Source: Paenalicyclobacillus mengziensis
GTDB taxonomy: Bacteria > Bacillota > Bacilli > Alicyclobacillales > Alicyclobacillaceae
Direction: 5' to 3'
NCBI RefSeq assembly: GCF_017298635.1
Contig: NZ_CP071182.1
Coordinates: 744,001 to 808,000 of the forward strand
Length of the DNA: 64,000 nucleotides
Part shown: positions 8,305 through 17,534 of the stretch, piece after piece
Position numbering within the stretch: the first letter of the stretch is position 1
How the letters are laid out: each line of letters opens with the position of its first letter
Notes under the pieces: model-generated
Seen by the model: only the letters and a program-made list of their open reading frames with translations
What the model was told of the DNA's origin: nothing
Database searches by the model: none
Position numbers and translations under genes: made by a program

Positions 8305-10410
8305 ATGAAAGATGGTCCGTTGTCGTACTTCACCATCGAGGAAATGGTGGCGCTGCCAGGCTTCTCAGGTGTGAACCTGAGCGCGGATGGTTCGATGGTG
8401 GCATATGTGGAGCGGGTGGCTGATTGGGATGAAAATCGATATGTCGATCGCGTTTGGACATACGACGTTCATTCTCGAGCGCGCACGGTTGTGACGCCGG
8501 ACAGCACCGGATCGTCACAACCACAGTGGTCTCCAGATGGTACTCAACTTGCATACATACGGTCAGTCGGCAGCGCGCAAAACCAGGAGTCGCAGCTCTT
8601 CGTCATGGCGCCAGGACAATCCCAAGGAATTCAGATCACCGCCATCAAAGGAGGCATTACGAGCTACCGCTGGTCCCCGGATGGTTCCGGCATTTATTAT
8701 CTGGCTGCTCGTCAAAACAGGGCTCTTGATGAACGGAAAAACAAGTACGGTGATTTCGAATATGTCGACGTCGACGATAAGCGCAAAACTCTGTACTACG
8801 TTGGCATCCGTGAAGCCCTTCGTGAAGCTGCGGCACGTTACGAGATACCGAGGGACCTAAGAAATACGGATGACGAAAAGTCTCAAGCGGCTAGCTACGC
8901 CCCCAAGGGGGCGGCCGACGGTGACACGAAGTCAGGCAACGACGCCGACACGAAGGCAAACGACGCCGACACGAGGGCGAGGCCTGTGCCTTGCTTTGAC
9001 CGTTCTGACCTGCACGTGCAAGACTTCGATATCTCACCGGACGGCCAGCGCATTGTACTGTGCGCTGCACCATCGCCAAACTTCGAAGACTTTGCTGAGT
9101 CTGCCCTCTACGTGCTTGACATGCGAGACCAGGGAATCGCGGCAGGAGTGACAGACATCTCATTGCCGGAAATGTTTACCGGACGTATCGAGGGCCAGGT
9201 TCACTTTGCGCAGCAGGGTAGACGGTTTGCTTTTACGTACCGCGTGGGAGACGGCAAGATGTTTCGTAATAATGCCATCGCATTTTGCGATCTCGAGACG
9301 GGAGACGTTGAGGCCTTGTCGACGGCCATCAATGAAGACCTCTCCGTCGTCGCGTGGACGGAAAGTGGACTTGTCGTCGAGTGGCAGGATGGAACCAATC
9401 GGCGCATCGACCGCATCGACGAGGACGGAAACATCACACCGATGGTGACGGGGAATGGGGTGATGGCGTTCGCATCGAGCGTATCGAAGCGCGGAAACTC
9501 AGCAGCATACATCAAGGCAGCAATCGGATCACCCACCGATGTGTATGTGGATGGGCAACGGATTACTGACCTTGCGAGCACATTTGCGAAGCGGCGCGTC
9601 AGCAGACGCCAGATTGTAAGGTGGACAAGTCGGGATGGGAGCGAGATAGAGGGAGTCTTGTGTCTGCCGGATGATTTTGATGCATCACAACGCTATCCGC
9701 TTCTCCTCGTGGTGCACGGCGGGCCAACATGGGCTTCGTTCCCGTCACCAACGCAGGACAAATACTATCCGATTGAGCAGTTCATCAACCGCGGTTTTAT
9801 TGTCCTGCTGCCCAACTACCGTGGTAGTTCTGGCTACGGAGCAGCATTCCGCAGCTTAAATGAGAGAAACCTCGGCATCGGGGACTATGAGGACGTCGTG
9901 TCGGGTGTGGAGTTTTTGGTACAAGCAGGTTATGCGGACGCGGATAAAGTCGGTGTCATGGGTTGGAGCCAGGGAGGCTACATTTCTGCGTTCTGTACGA
10001 CGTTTAGCCGAAGATTTAGGGCCGTCTCGGTGGGGGCTGGCATTAGCAACTGGGTCACGTACTACGTAAACACGGACATTCACCCGTTTACGAGGCACTA
10101 TCTCGGGGATAATCCGTGGAATGACATGGAGGTCTACCGCAAGACTTCTCCAATGACCTATATCAAACAAGCTGCCACACCGACGTTGATTCAACATGGG
10201 GACAAAGACAGCCGGGTTCCGCTGCCAAATGCCTTTGAACTCTACCAAGGTCTGCGCGACGTCGGTGTAAAGACCCAGTTGGTCGTCTTCAAGGGCATGC
10301 AACACGGCTCTGACAAACCAGGGTGGAACCGAGCCATCATGCACCAAAACTATGCTTGGTTCTGCCACTACATTCTTGGCGATCCGCTCGACAGTTTCTG
10401 GCTTGAGTAG
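8305..10410 (+). CDS. S9 family serine peptidase (acylaminoacyl-peptidase-like)
   Basis: A 701-residue prolyl-oligopeptidase-family enzyme. The N-terminal half is a seven-bladed WD40-like propeller (SADGSMVAYVE, PQWSPDGTQLAYI, YRWSPDGSGIYYL, DISPDGQRIVL). The C-terminal alpha/beta hydrolase has its Ser in GWSQGGY (Ser555), Asp in HGDKDSRV (Asp635) and His in GMQHGSD (His667). Residues about 205-228 form a tandem low-complexity insert (NDADTKANDADTRA) between blades, not a family feature. The ATG at 8305 has six G residues eight bases upstream; a TTG directly before it is less likely. No signal peptide, so a cytoplasmic oligopeptide-degrading role is expected. Confidence 0.92.
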   Translation: MKDGPLSYFTIEEMVALPGFSGVNLSADGSMVAYVERVADWDENRYVDRVWTYDVHSRARTVVTPDSTGSSQPQWSPDGTQLAYIRSVGSAQNQESQLFVMAPGQSQGIQITAIKGGITSYRWSPDGSGIYYLAARQNRALDERKNKYGDFEYVDVDDKRKTLYYVGIREALREAAARYEIPRDLRNTDDEKSQAASYAPKGAADGDTKSGNDADTKANDADTRARPVPCFDRSDLHVQDFDISPDGQRIVLCAAPSPNFEDFAESALYVLDMRDQGIAAGVTDISLPEMFTGRIEGQVHFAQQGRRFAFTYRVGDGKMFRNNAIAFCDLETGDVEALSTAINEDLSVVAWTESGLVVEWQDGTNRRIDRIDEDGNITPMVTGNGVMAFASSVSKRGNSAAYIKAAIGSPTDVYVDGQRITDLASTFAKRRVSRRQIVRWTSRDGSEIEGVLCLPDDFDASQRYPLLLVVHGGPTWASFPSPTQDKYYPIEQFINRGFIVLLPNYRGSSGYGAAFRSLNERNLGIGDYEDVVSGVEFLVQAGYADADKVGVMGWSQGGYISAFCTTFSRRFRAVSVGAGISNWVTYYVNTDIHPFTRHYLGDNPWNDMEVYRKTSPMTYIKQAATPTLIQHGDKDSRVPLPNAFELYQGLRDVGVKTQLVVFKGMQHGSDKPGWNRAIMHQNYAWFCHYILGDPLDSFWLE

Positions 10411-10741
10411 GCAGCACAGCGCGGCGCTGGATACGCAGTGGTTGGCATGTCAAGATTTATCCAGTGACCTTGTCCACAATCGATGATAATCTGTCGATAT
10501 AACGCTGAATCGACGCGTTCACGACGGTAGTTCCTGACAGCTTCCAGTATACTGGCGGCTGTTTGGTCTATGCCAAGCGATGACACAGTCATGGTCTGGT
10601 GGTGAGCGAGATCGTACGGGGGATTTTTTGGGCCAGCTTTGTAGTGTGGACTGGCCTGGGGTCAATCGCTATGCGACGGGGGCTCGTTACCCGAACCCGA
10701 CAACTAACCTCGGAAGCGACTACGAGAGGATGATAAACATA
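10411..10741. other. Gap without a recognised gene
   Basis: About 330 bases between the S9 peptidase and the wall hydrolase. It contains open frame but no ribosome binding site or family-like peptide. I see no hairpin with a T-run; it probably holds the promoter of the hydrolase. Confidence 0.4.
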
Positions 10742-11593
10742 GTGAAACTTTGGAAGAGTTCTCTGTTGGCTGCTGCGAGTGTATCTGTGGGTTTAGGTCT
10801 GATGCCGGCTGTTGCCATGGCTGCGACCACGACGGTCACTGTTCAACCTGGTGACTCGCTGTGGAAGATAGCAAATACGTACCACGTGTCTCTTCAATCT
10901 TTGGAGGCTAGCAACCCGACTGTGAACCCTAGTAACTTGCTCGTTGGCACGACACTTCACCTTCCACAGAGTCAGAAACAAAGTACGTATCGCGTGCAAA
11001 AAGGAGACTCTTTCTTTTTGATCGCCAAGAAGTATGGCGTCACCGTGACGGCCCTTGAGTCGGCCAATCCAGGCTTGAACGCCCTGAATCTGCAGGTTGG
11101 ACAAGTCCTGAAAATTCCAGGTAGAGTCGGCGCATCAGGTTACGTTGCGGCCCCAATGGTGCGGAACACAGCGATGTCAATAGCGTCGAAGTCCACTTCG
11201 CCTGCATCAGCCTCTTCGGCATCTGCACAAAACATCTACTGGCTGTCACGTATCATTTACGCAGAAGCTGGCAATCAATCGCTGCAAGCGCAAATTGCAG
11301 TGGGTGACGTCGTTTGGCACCGAACCATGAGCCCAAACTATCCGAATAGCATTAAAGGCGTCGTGTTTCAGATCTCAAATGGATACTACCAGTTCAGCCC
11401 AGTTCAAAATGGTACCATCTATAATACACCGTCTGCAGCAAGCATTCAGGCCGCGAAGGACGTTTTACAAAACCACATGGATTTAGTTCCAGGAGCGTAC
11501 GTTTTCTATACGCCAAGTAAAACCCCGTCGACAAGCTGGGTTCGAAAACAACCCTACGTCGCGGCGTACGATAATATGGTTTTTAGCGTCTAA
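10742..11593 (+). CDS. Secreted LysM-SleB cell wall hydrolase
   Basis: A 283-residue exported protein. An N-terminal signal peptide (MKLWKSSLLAAASVSVG, cleavage after AVAMA) leads to two LysM domains (VTVQPGDSLWKIA at 32-76 and YRVQKGDSFFLIA at 82-125). A Ser/Ala linker follows, then a Hydrolase_2/SleB domain (IYWLSRIIYAEAGNQS, with the likely catalytic Glu in YAEA, then AVGDVVWHR). Such proteins cleave the glycan strand of peptidoglycan, typically spore cortex; SleB is a germination lytic enzyme. The GTG at 10742 is chosen because AGGATGA lies about eight bases upstream; ATG 10730 is an alternative. The exact role (cortex or vegetative wall) is not decided by sequence. Confidence 0.88.
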   Translation: MKLWKSSLLAAASVSVGLGLMPAVAMAATTTVTVQPGDSLWKIANTYHVSLQSLEASNPTVNPSNLLVGTTLHLPQSQKQSTYRVQKGDSFFLIAKKYGVTVTALESANPGLNALNLQVGQVLKIPGRVGASGYVAAPMVRNTAMSIASKSTSPASASSASAQNIYWLSRIIYAEAGNQSLQAQIAVGDVVWHRTMSPNYPNSIKGVVFQISNGYYQFSPVQNGTIYNTPSAASIQAAKDVLQNHMDLVPGAYVFYTPSKTPSTSWVRKQPYVAAYDNMVFSV

Positions 11594-11659
11594 TGACACT
11601 CTACTTCGTGGTAGAATAGAAGTCTGTGGACACCGAGACTACCGCGTGGGGTGAATGTA

Positions 11660-12205
11660 TTGACGGAATCCATGAAAGACCAGAAGAGTGCTGTCGCACT
11701 CGAGGACATCGACGAGACAACGATAAACTCTGACAACGACAACCAGATGAACATTGGGAATGTAGACGCAGAAGGTCAGCTCAGTTCTGAGGAAGCCGCG
11801 TTGAGGCTGCAATCGAAGATTGAACAACAGGTCCTTAAATACTTTCAGAACAAGGAAATTGTCAGCGAGCGAAACGAGGAGAACAAGATGATCTTCGAAG
11901 AGCTCGAGGAACTGTTTGAGGAACTTGGGGACGATGAAGTCGTGATTTCACTTCCGTCCGGTCAAAATGCAGTGTTGTCGCTTAGCATCCGTGAAAAAGA
12001 AGTTCTTGATGTGGATATGCTGGCCGACGAAATGAAAGTGCCGAAAGACGAGTTGAAGACACCATTTGATTTCTGTGCTTTTACTGCAAAAGGAAAATTG
12101 ACGCCTGCGATGATCACAAAGCATACCTCTGTTGAACGCGACGCAAAGTTGCGTATCAGCAAACGAAAAGCCTCCACAAAGCGACGCAAGAAGTCACAGT
12201 CGTAA
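11660..12205 (+). CDS. Hypothetical acidic/coiled protein, 181 aa
   Basis: I do not recognise the family. The protein begins with a disordered Asp/Asn/Thr-rich segment, then a glutamate-rich helical stretch (NEENKMIFEELEELFEELGDDEV, about 72-95) that could form a short coiled coil. A compact beta-like region (VVISLPSGQNAVLSLS) follows, and it ends in a strongly basic tail (RKASTKRRKKSQS), which suggests nucleic-acid or membrane contact. The TTG at 11660 has GGGGTGA five bases upstream; GTG 11651 and ATG 11672 are alternatives. It may be transcribed with the upstream wall hydrolase (65-base gap). Confidence 0.55.
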   Translation: MTESMKDQKSAVALEDIDETTINSDNDNQMNIGNVDAEGQLSSEEAALRLQSKIEQQVLKYFQNKEIVSERNEENKMIFEELEELFEELGDDEVVISLPSGQNAVLSLSIREKEVLDVDMLADEMKVPKDELKTPFDFCAFTAKGKLTPAMITKHTSVERDAKLRISKRKASTKRRKKSQS

Positions 12206-12226
12206 AACAGCATAAGGGATTCTGAA

Positions 12227-12252
12227 ATGGCGTGCCCAGCGTGGCACGCTAT
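12227..12252 (+). terminator. GGCGTGCC hairpin after the 181-aa protein gene
   Basis: ATGGCGTGCC pairs with GGCACGCTAT across a six-base loop, one pair being G-T. The same arm sequence recurs after lepB (16288) and after the GH31 gene (35457). No T-run follows. Confidence 0.5.
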
Positions 12253-12472
12253 CACTGTCAGGTCATCGCTGTCAGGTCATCGCTGTTACATAGTGAATGG
12301 AGACGAGACGCATAGGCGCTGAGTGTGTATGCGGATTCCAAGCTACACGTCCCACAAGGATTCCAAACCACACGTCCTACAAATTGAGAAAGAAATTCAA
12401 CGCTTGTCTCTTTCAAGCCCTCGTTGTCCAACGTATTGATGATAAAAATACGGGATAGAGGGGGAGAATTGG

Positions 12473-12712
12473 ATGGCGTATATCAATAATACGGCATCGA
12501 ATCGAGTGTTACGGGCTGCGTTTGACAAATACTGGACTCGACAGCGAGTATCAGACGGGCACGTCGTGTATACTTCGACGGCGAACAATGCAACCGTGAC
12601 TCTCATCGTCTCTGGAACTAGGAATCAAAAACTCACGTTCAAGAAAGGACAAAGAATCTTTGTGGTTAGTGGAACGTTCCACTTTCCACCGCACGAGCGG
12701 GTATTTTTGTAG
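12473..12712 (+). CDS. Small protein of unknown function, 79 aa
   Basis: A short gene with a strong site (GAGGGGGAG, seven to eight bases before the ATG), which is the main reason to believe it. The product is basic and beta-rich in its second half (NATVTLIVSG, RIFVVSGTFHFPP), with a helical start (ASNRVLRAAFDKYW). There are no membrane segments or cysteines and no family is recognised. It stands alone between the preceding operon and repeat element A. Confidence 0.6.
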   Translation: MAYINNTASNRVLRAAFDKYWTRQRVSDGHVVYTSTANNATVTLIVSGTRNQKLTFKKGQRIFVVSGTFHFPPHERVFL

Positions 12713-12733
12713 ACATCCAGTTGGTTTTCGTGC

Positions 12734-12944
12734 ATAACGAGTTCTGAACGCGTTATTCAACCTGCGCGAAACACGTTAAGTGGAAAATAACGCGCCGCTG
12801 GCGCGTTATTGTCTGAAACGGATCGGATAGCGCTTCCATAACGCGTTATTTGTGAAAGCCGAGAACTTAACGCTTCTACAAGGTGTTATTCCTTGCCGAC
12901 TAAGGCAGAGCCATGCCAAATAGCGCTTCCACAACGCGTTATTT
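12734..12944 (+). repeat. Composite multi-hairpin element, copy A
   Basis: Five imperfect hairpins in a row. Their outer arms read ATAACG.../...CGTTAT, with inner spacers that match the other copies. The second has perfect arms AATAACGCGC and GCGCGTTATT, followed by TTGTCTGAAACGGATCGG. Hairpins three and five carry the loop TTCCA-A. It lies between the 79-aa gene and the convergent fadH-like gene. Confidence 0.85.
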
Positions 12945-13057
12945 GCGAGAACCAGCACGCCAGCACGCCGCGCGTTAGCACAACAAGCGACCCGCTTTCC
13001 TCGACAGCCTGAAGGCGATGGCCTATTGACCATCGCCAATCGACCAGCCTTACATTA

Positions 13058-13137
13058 CGGTTCGAATGCTATCCCGGTTTGAATGCTATCCCGGTTCGAA
13101 TGCTATCCCGGTTCGAATGCTATCCCGGTTTGAATGC
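13058..13137. repeat. 17-bp tandem repeat, four copies and a part
   Basis: Four full units of CGGTTCGAATGCTATCC and a partial fifth, differing only at one C/T position. It lies just downstream of the convergent fadH-like gene and codes for nothing recognisable. Confidence 0.9.
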
Positions 13138-13183
13138 AGCTGACGCACTGACAATTCGCAATTTGGCCGCGAACGCGGTCTAC

Positions 13184-14035
13184 CTATTTTCCCTGTTTTG
13201 TGATGTTTCGCAGCAAGTCCCACTGTTCAGGCGAGACCTTGTCGAGCATACTGAATTGCCCAGCCCCCTGCAGCCACTCGCCACCGTCGATGGTGACGAC
13301 TTCGCCGTTAATGTACCCAGCGTAGTCTGAAATGAGGTATGCCGCCAGATTCGTCAGCTCTTCTTTCTCACCGACGCGCTTCAGCGGGATCCTGTCAATC
13401 ATGCCCTCTGCCAGCTCGTTTGTCGGCAAGAGTCTCGACCAGGCTCCCTCGGTTGGAAAAGGGCCTGGAGCAATCGCAACCTGGCGGATGCCATATTTGG
13501 CCCATTCAACAGCGAGTGACCGCGTGAGCGACAGCACGCCGGCCTTGGCCACGGCGGACGGGACGACATAGGCCGATCCGGTTGAGGCATACGTCGTCAC
13601 GATATTTAACATCGTGCCGGACTGTCCGGCTGCGATCCAGCGTTTACCTAAATCGAGAGAGCAATACACGCTGCCGTGCAGGACAATCCCGAGTACCGCA
13701 TCGAAGGCTCGGTGTGACAACCGTTCCGTCGGACTGATGAAGTTTCCTGCCGCATTATTTACAAGTACATCGATACGGCCGTAATGCTCCATGACAGCGT
13801 CCAGCATGGTGGATACCGCATCGGCATCGCGGACGTCACACGCCGTAGCAAACACCTCGCCGCCATGTTCACTGCTCATCTCGGCTGCAGCCGCTTGTAA
13901 CACCTCTGACCGCCGACTAGTGATGGCCAATTTTGCACCTAAATCTAGAAACCGTTCGCCCATTGCCCGGCCAAGACCCGTGCCTCCGCCTGTGATGAGT
14001 ACGACTTTATCCCTCAGCAAATCGTTTTGAAACAT
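13184..14035 (-). CDS. fadH: SDR oxidoreductase, 2,4-dienoyl-CoA reductase-like
   Basis: A 283-residue NADP(H)-dependent short-chain dehydrogenase. It shows TGGGTGLGRAMGERF (cofactor loop, about 15-29), CDVRD, NNAAGNFISPTERLS, TTYASTG, SAVAKAG and PGPFPTEG. The NNAAGNFISP stretch and the substitution of the usual YxxxK Tyr context by S-A-V-A-K are typical of 2,4-dienoyl-CoA reductases such as Bacillus FadH (YkuF), which act in unsaturated fatty acid beta-oxidation. The ATG at 14035 has GGAGGAAG about seven bases upstream; the frame stays open much further but without a site. It lies 55 bases behind rsgA on the same strand. Confidence 0.82.
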   Translation of the reverse strand: MFQNDLLRDKVVLITGGGTGLGRAMGERFLDLGAKLAITSRRSEVLQAAAAEMSSEHGGEVFATACDVRDADAVSTMLDAVMEHYGRIDVLVNNAAGNFISPTERLSHRAFDAVLGIVLHGSVYCSLDLGKRWIAAGQSGTMLNIVTTYASTGSAYVVPSAVAKAGVLSLTRSLAVEWAKYGIRQVAIAPGPFPTEGAWSRLLPTNELAEGMIDRIPLKRVGEKEELTNLAAYLISDYAGYINGEVVTIDGGEWLQGAGQFSMLDKVSPEQWDLLRNITKQGK

Positions 14036-14090
14036 ACCGCTTCCTCCCCGAGTTGGTGAGACATGCTTGTATGGTTTGATTGGCAATCCA

Positions 14091-15275
14091 TCAACGTTTC
14101 GTGTGGCGCCCGCGTTGTTCCTTCGTAATTTGCTTCCATTTATTTCGCTCGACGAGCTGGGCTCGCTCATCTTCCTTTCGCCTCTGGTATGCGAGTTCGC
14201 GCTGCAGCTTGCGGTAACTTTGCAACCGATATGCGTCAAGTGTGCCGGCTTGAAGCGCTTCTTGGACTGCGCAACCTGGTTCAGTATTGTGCTTGCAATC
14301 GCGGTATCGACAGTGCGCTGACAGCGCTTCGATGTCCCTGAAACTTGCCTCAAGTCCTGTATCTGCGTCAGCAAGGTGTAACTCTCGCATGCCTGGCGTG
14401 TCGATGACAACGGCACCAGATGGCAGAACGCCGAGGCTGCGTACAGTGGTTGTGTGTCGCCCGCGGCCGTCGCCCGCTCGAATCGCACCTACCGTTTGTA
14501 CATCCTTTCCAGCAATCCAGTTGATGAGCGTCGACTTTCCAACGCCTGACGATCCGAGGAATGCAACAGTTCTTCCTGGCTTCAAATACGGCTCGAGATG
14601 TGCGAGGCCCTGTTCTGTCAGTGCACTAACGACGTGCACAGGAACACCAAGAGTGATACTCTTCACAGCCTCGAGAATGGGTTCAATCTCTTTGCACAAG
14701 TCTGCCTTGGTCAATAAAACGACAGGATTTGCTCCGCTGTCCCAGGCCATCACGAGATAACGTTCGAGTCTGCGGAGACTAAGGTCCTGATTGAGTGATG
14801 AAACCAGAAAGACCGTGTCCAGATTTGCAGCAACAAGTTGTTCCCCGTAGGTATTGCCAGCTTCTTTGCGGGTGAACAGACTCTTGCGGGCCAATACGCC
14901 CCGAATTACGGCAACTTCGTTCAGACGTTCGGACGAATCAGCAGCGATTTCGACGGCTACCCAGTCACCAACAGTCGGGAAGTCATTGCGACTCTGTGCA
15001 CTGTAGCGAAGTTTACCGGAGACCTGCCCTCGCAGCTCGCCATGCTCCGTGATGACTTGATACGCCTCCCGATGCTCGGCAGATATTCGACCAGGAACCA
15101 AGATGCTAACAGGAACCGCGGTGCGGTTCGCAGGGTTTAAGATACCTACAGGTTGTGAGCCGTCTTCAGCGACACCATGGTTTGATGCGGTGCTGCCAGT
15201 TTGCCCAAGCGATTGAAGCAAGGATTGAAACGCTTTCTCAAATTGACTAGACCATCCAAGTGATTCTAGATTCAA
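14091..15275 (-). CDS. rsgA: Ribosome biogenesis GTPase RsgA
   Basis: A 394-residue circularly permuted GTPase that releases from and checks the maturing 30S subunit. Order of motifs: an OB-like N-terminal domain (VGDWVAVEI), G4 LTKADL (about 201), G5 SALT, G1 GSSGVGKSTL (about 245), G2 GRHTTT, G3 DTPGMREL, then the zinc knuckle CRYRDCKHNTEPGC. The roughly 60-residue N-terminal extension before the OB domain is longer than usual. The TTG start at 15275 has GGGAGG eight bases upstream. The C-terminus is highly basic. It precedes the fadH-like gene on the same strand. Confidence 0.95.
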   Translation of the reverse strand: MNLESLGWSSQFEKAFQSLLQSLGQTGSTASNHGVAEDGSQPVGILNPANRTAVPVSILVPGRISAEHREAYQVITEHGELRGQVSGKLRYSAQSRNDFPTVGDWVAVEIAADSSERLNEVAVIRGVLARKSLFTRKEAGNTYGEQLVAANLDTVFLVSSLNQDLSLRRLERYLVMAWDSGANPVVLLTKADLCKEIEPILEAVKSITLGVPVHVVSALTEQGLAHLEPYLKPGRTVAFLGSSGVGKSTLINWIAGKDVQTVGAIRAGDGRGRHTTTVRSLGVLPSGAVVIDTPGMRELHLADADTGLEASFRDIEALSAHCRYRDCKHNTEPGCAVQEALQAGTLDAYRLQSYRKLQRELAYQRRKEDERAQLVERNKWKQITKEQRGRHTKR

Positions 15276-15497
15276 CGGTGATTCCTCCCATTTGTTCCGC
15301 TAACACGGCCGCAGGGAGTCCTCAAGAAAAAGGATGTATCCTGCGGCCTAACCGACACCAACCGTCCAATTCGTGTAGTTTCGCATACAACATCCATCCC
15401 TTCTTGTTGAATCTTCTAACATTGTATCAGGGAATTTTAACTTCTGCCGGATATCGCCAAACTGCTATGATGATTTTTGAAAGGATGAGTAGACACC

Positions 15498-16199
15498 GTG
15501 ATGAACGACAATAGCGAAGCGAACAGAGGTGGGAACCAGGGGAACCGAGAACTTATGCCTGGCACCACATCTGGAATCAGCACATCTGGCAGCGGCGACG
15601 GTGTATCTGGCAGCGGTGCCTCCGACAGCGGTGCACTCGCTGGCAGTGAAGGGTACAAGATGAACCCTCCCAGCCGATCTGTGGTGAGGACTGTGTGGAG
15701 CTGGGTATGGCCTGTCGCCATTGGCGTTCTCGTGGCAAAGGCGATATCGACATGGGTCGTTGGGTTTGCGTACGTCCCATCCGCTTCGATGGTGCCGGCG
15801 ATTGAAAATCCGGGTCGAATCTTGCTCGATCATGTTGCAACGGATGTGATGCCTATCTACGAAGGGGAAGTTGTCGTGTTTCACTGGCCAGATGACCCTT
15901 CACAGATTTTCGTCAAGCGGGTGATTGGGCTTCCGGGCGACACCATTTTCATTCAGAACGGACATGTCTACCGGAATGGGAAGGTCCTCAAAGAACCCTA
16001 TCTTTATGGCCTAGTCACCGAAGGAACCTACGGTCCCTACCATGTTCCCGCGAATCACTATTTTATGTTGGGTGACAATCGCAACATTTCCGATGATAGC
16101 AGAATGTGGGTTCACAAGTACGTCCCACGGTCATACATCATTGCTAGAGCAGATTTCCAAGTCACGCCACTGAGTAAGTTCCACCACATCACGCAGTAG
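15498..16199 (+). CDS. lepB: Type I signal peptidase
   Basis: A 233-residue membrane-anchored serine protease that removes Sec signal peptides outside the membrane. One N-terminal transmembrane helix (about 70-87) follows a long cytoplasmic Ser/Gly-rich segment of about 55 residues, which is low-complexity (TSGSGDGVSGSGASDSGA) and not part of the usual Bacillus SipS length. Catalytic Ser97 lies in PSASMVP and Lys140 in FVKRVIGLPGD; the GDNRNISDDSR box is present. The GTG start at 15498 has AAGGATGA nine bases upstream. It is divergent from rsgA. Spore formers often carry several such enzymes. Confidence 0.94.
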   Translation: MMNDNSEANRGGNQGNRELMPGTTSGISTSGSGDGVSGSGASDSGALAGSEGYKMNPPSRSVVRTVWSWVWPVAIGVLVAKAISTWVVGFAYVPSASMVPAIENPGRILLDHVATDVMPIYEGEVVVFHWPDDPSQIFVKRVIGLPGDTIFIQNGHVYRNGKVLKEPYLYGLVTEGTYGPYHVPANHYFMLGDNRNISDDSRMWVHKYVPRSYIIARADFQVTPLSKFHHITQ

Positions 16200-16287
16200 T
16201 TAGGTTGTCCAGGTACGATTGTCCAGGTACGGTTGGCCATGTACGATTACATGACGCGCGGGAATCGGTTTACTCCAAAAAATAAGG

Positions 16288-16312
16288 ATGGCGTGCCAAT
16301 GCGGCACGCCAT
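16288..16312. terminator. GGCGTGCC hairpin between lepB and the aldo/keto reductase
   Basis: A perfect ten-pair stem (ATGGCGTGCC with GGCACGCCAT) and a five-base loop, preceded by an A-run. It sits between convergent genes. On the minus strand the A-run becomes a T-run, so it best serves the aldo/keto reductase. Confidence 0.7.
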
Positions 16313-16401
16313 TTCGAATTGTCGAGTCGTCGTATTTTTACACATCGTTCGTGGTCGAGTTTCGCCAGGATGTGTCCTTCGCCAGGATGTGTCGTGCAAC
16401 C

Positions 16402-17355
16402 TTACGCGAGGATCTCCTCGATCTTCTCGACGGTGTCCGCATCAAGCTTCACACCAGACGCTTTCACGTTCTCTTTCACCTGTTCCGGTTTGCTCGCACC
16501 GATGAGGGCACTGGAGATGCTGTCGAGACGCAAAATCCAAGCAATCGCAAGCTGCGCGAGTGACAGACCTGCTTCTTTGGCTACGCCTTCAAGACGTTCC
16601 ACTTTGGCCAGGTTCCGTTCGCTGAGGCTGCGTTCGACGAACGCCTTGACCTTGTCCGTTGCACCACGGGAACCTTCCGGTGCGGATTGCCCTCGCTTGT
16701 ACTTACCTGTCAGAATGCCTTGTGCGAGGGGGGAGAAGACGACTTGGCCAATCCCCGCGTCGTCGCAAATTGGAATCACTGCATGCTCAATGTAACGGTT
16801 TAGCATGTTATATACAGGCTGGCTCGCGGCAAACTTGTGCAGGTTGAACTCTCGTTGGAGCCGCACCCCGTTTGCAATCTGGTTCGGCTGCCACTCACTG
16901 ATGCCCGCGTAGAGGATTTTGCCTTGAGTAACGAGATCGTCCAGAGCACGAAGGGTTTCTTCAAGGTCGGTCTCGGCGTCGTATCTATGGCAGTAGAAGA
17001 TGTCGACATATTCAACGTTTAGAGCGCGAAGACTCTGCTCAACTTGGGTGAAGATGTGCTTCCGGCTGAGACCACGGTCATTCACACCTTTGCCAGTCGG
17101 CCAAAACGCCTTGGTGGTGAGGACATAGCTATCTCTATCGTACGGAGCCAAGGCTTCGCCAAGCACTTTCTCTGCAGCATGTGGCTCGGAACCGTAGACG
17201 TTGGCGCAGTCGAAGTGGTTGATACCCTCATCATATGCTTCCTTCACGCATGCGATAGATTGTGCGCGTTCCGTGACAGTACCGTATGTAAGCCAGCTAC
17301 CAAGGGCAATCTCGGAAACCTTTAAACCACTTTTACCGAGTCTTCGATATTCCAT
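16402..17355 (-). CDS. Aldo/keto reductase
   Basis: A 317-residue NADPH-dependent reductase of the potassium-channel-beta/YghZ-like branch. Catalytic residues are visible as Asp-Cys-Ala-Asn-Val-Tyr (DCANVYG, Tyr about 51), Lys in LTTKAFW (about 80) and His in YCHRYD (about 113). The nucleotide-binding end is SALIGASKPEQVKENV. The ATG at 17355 has GGAGG ten bases upstream; a further open stretch upstream lacks a site. The substrate is unknown; relatives reduce small aldehydes such as methylglyoxal. Confidence 0.92.
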   Translation of the reverse strand: MEYRRLGKSGLKVSEIALGSWLTYGTVTERAQSIACVKEAYDEGINHFDCANVYGSEPHAAEKVLGEALAPYDRDSYVLTTKAFWPTGKGVNDRGLSRKHIFTQVEQSLRALNVEYVDIFYCHRYDAETDLEETLRALDDLVTQGKILYAGISEWQPNQIANGVRLQREFNLHKFAASQPVYNMLNRYIEHAVIPICDDAGIGQVVFSPLAQGILTGKYKRGQSAPEGSRGATDKVKAFVERSLSERNLAKVERLEGVAKEAGLSLAQLAIAWILRLDSISSALIGASKPEQVKENVKASGVKLDADTVEKIEEILA

Positions 17356-17534
17356 ATCATAGACACCTCCAAGTAGAATAGAAATAGAGTGAACACGTCG
17401 GGGATGGTTGTGAGTGGATTCGGGCCACGCGCGAGAAGCAGTGCCGAGTCCAGATCGACTCCGTCTCGACTCAATCAGTGTAAGCCATTGCCGTCGAAAA
17501 GTGAAATTTTCATTGACCAAAGGGGGAACTTCTT

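Noticed and set aside
10368..10592. Minus-strand 74-codon frame after the S9 peptidase
   Set aside because: No ribosome binding site and it overlaps the peptidase end.
12734..12944. CRISPR array reading of the repeated hairpins
   Set aside because: Units are palindromic with conserved, non-unique spacers and variable length, and no cas genes are present.
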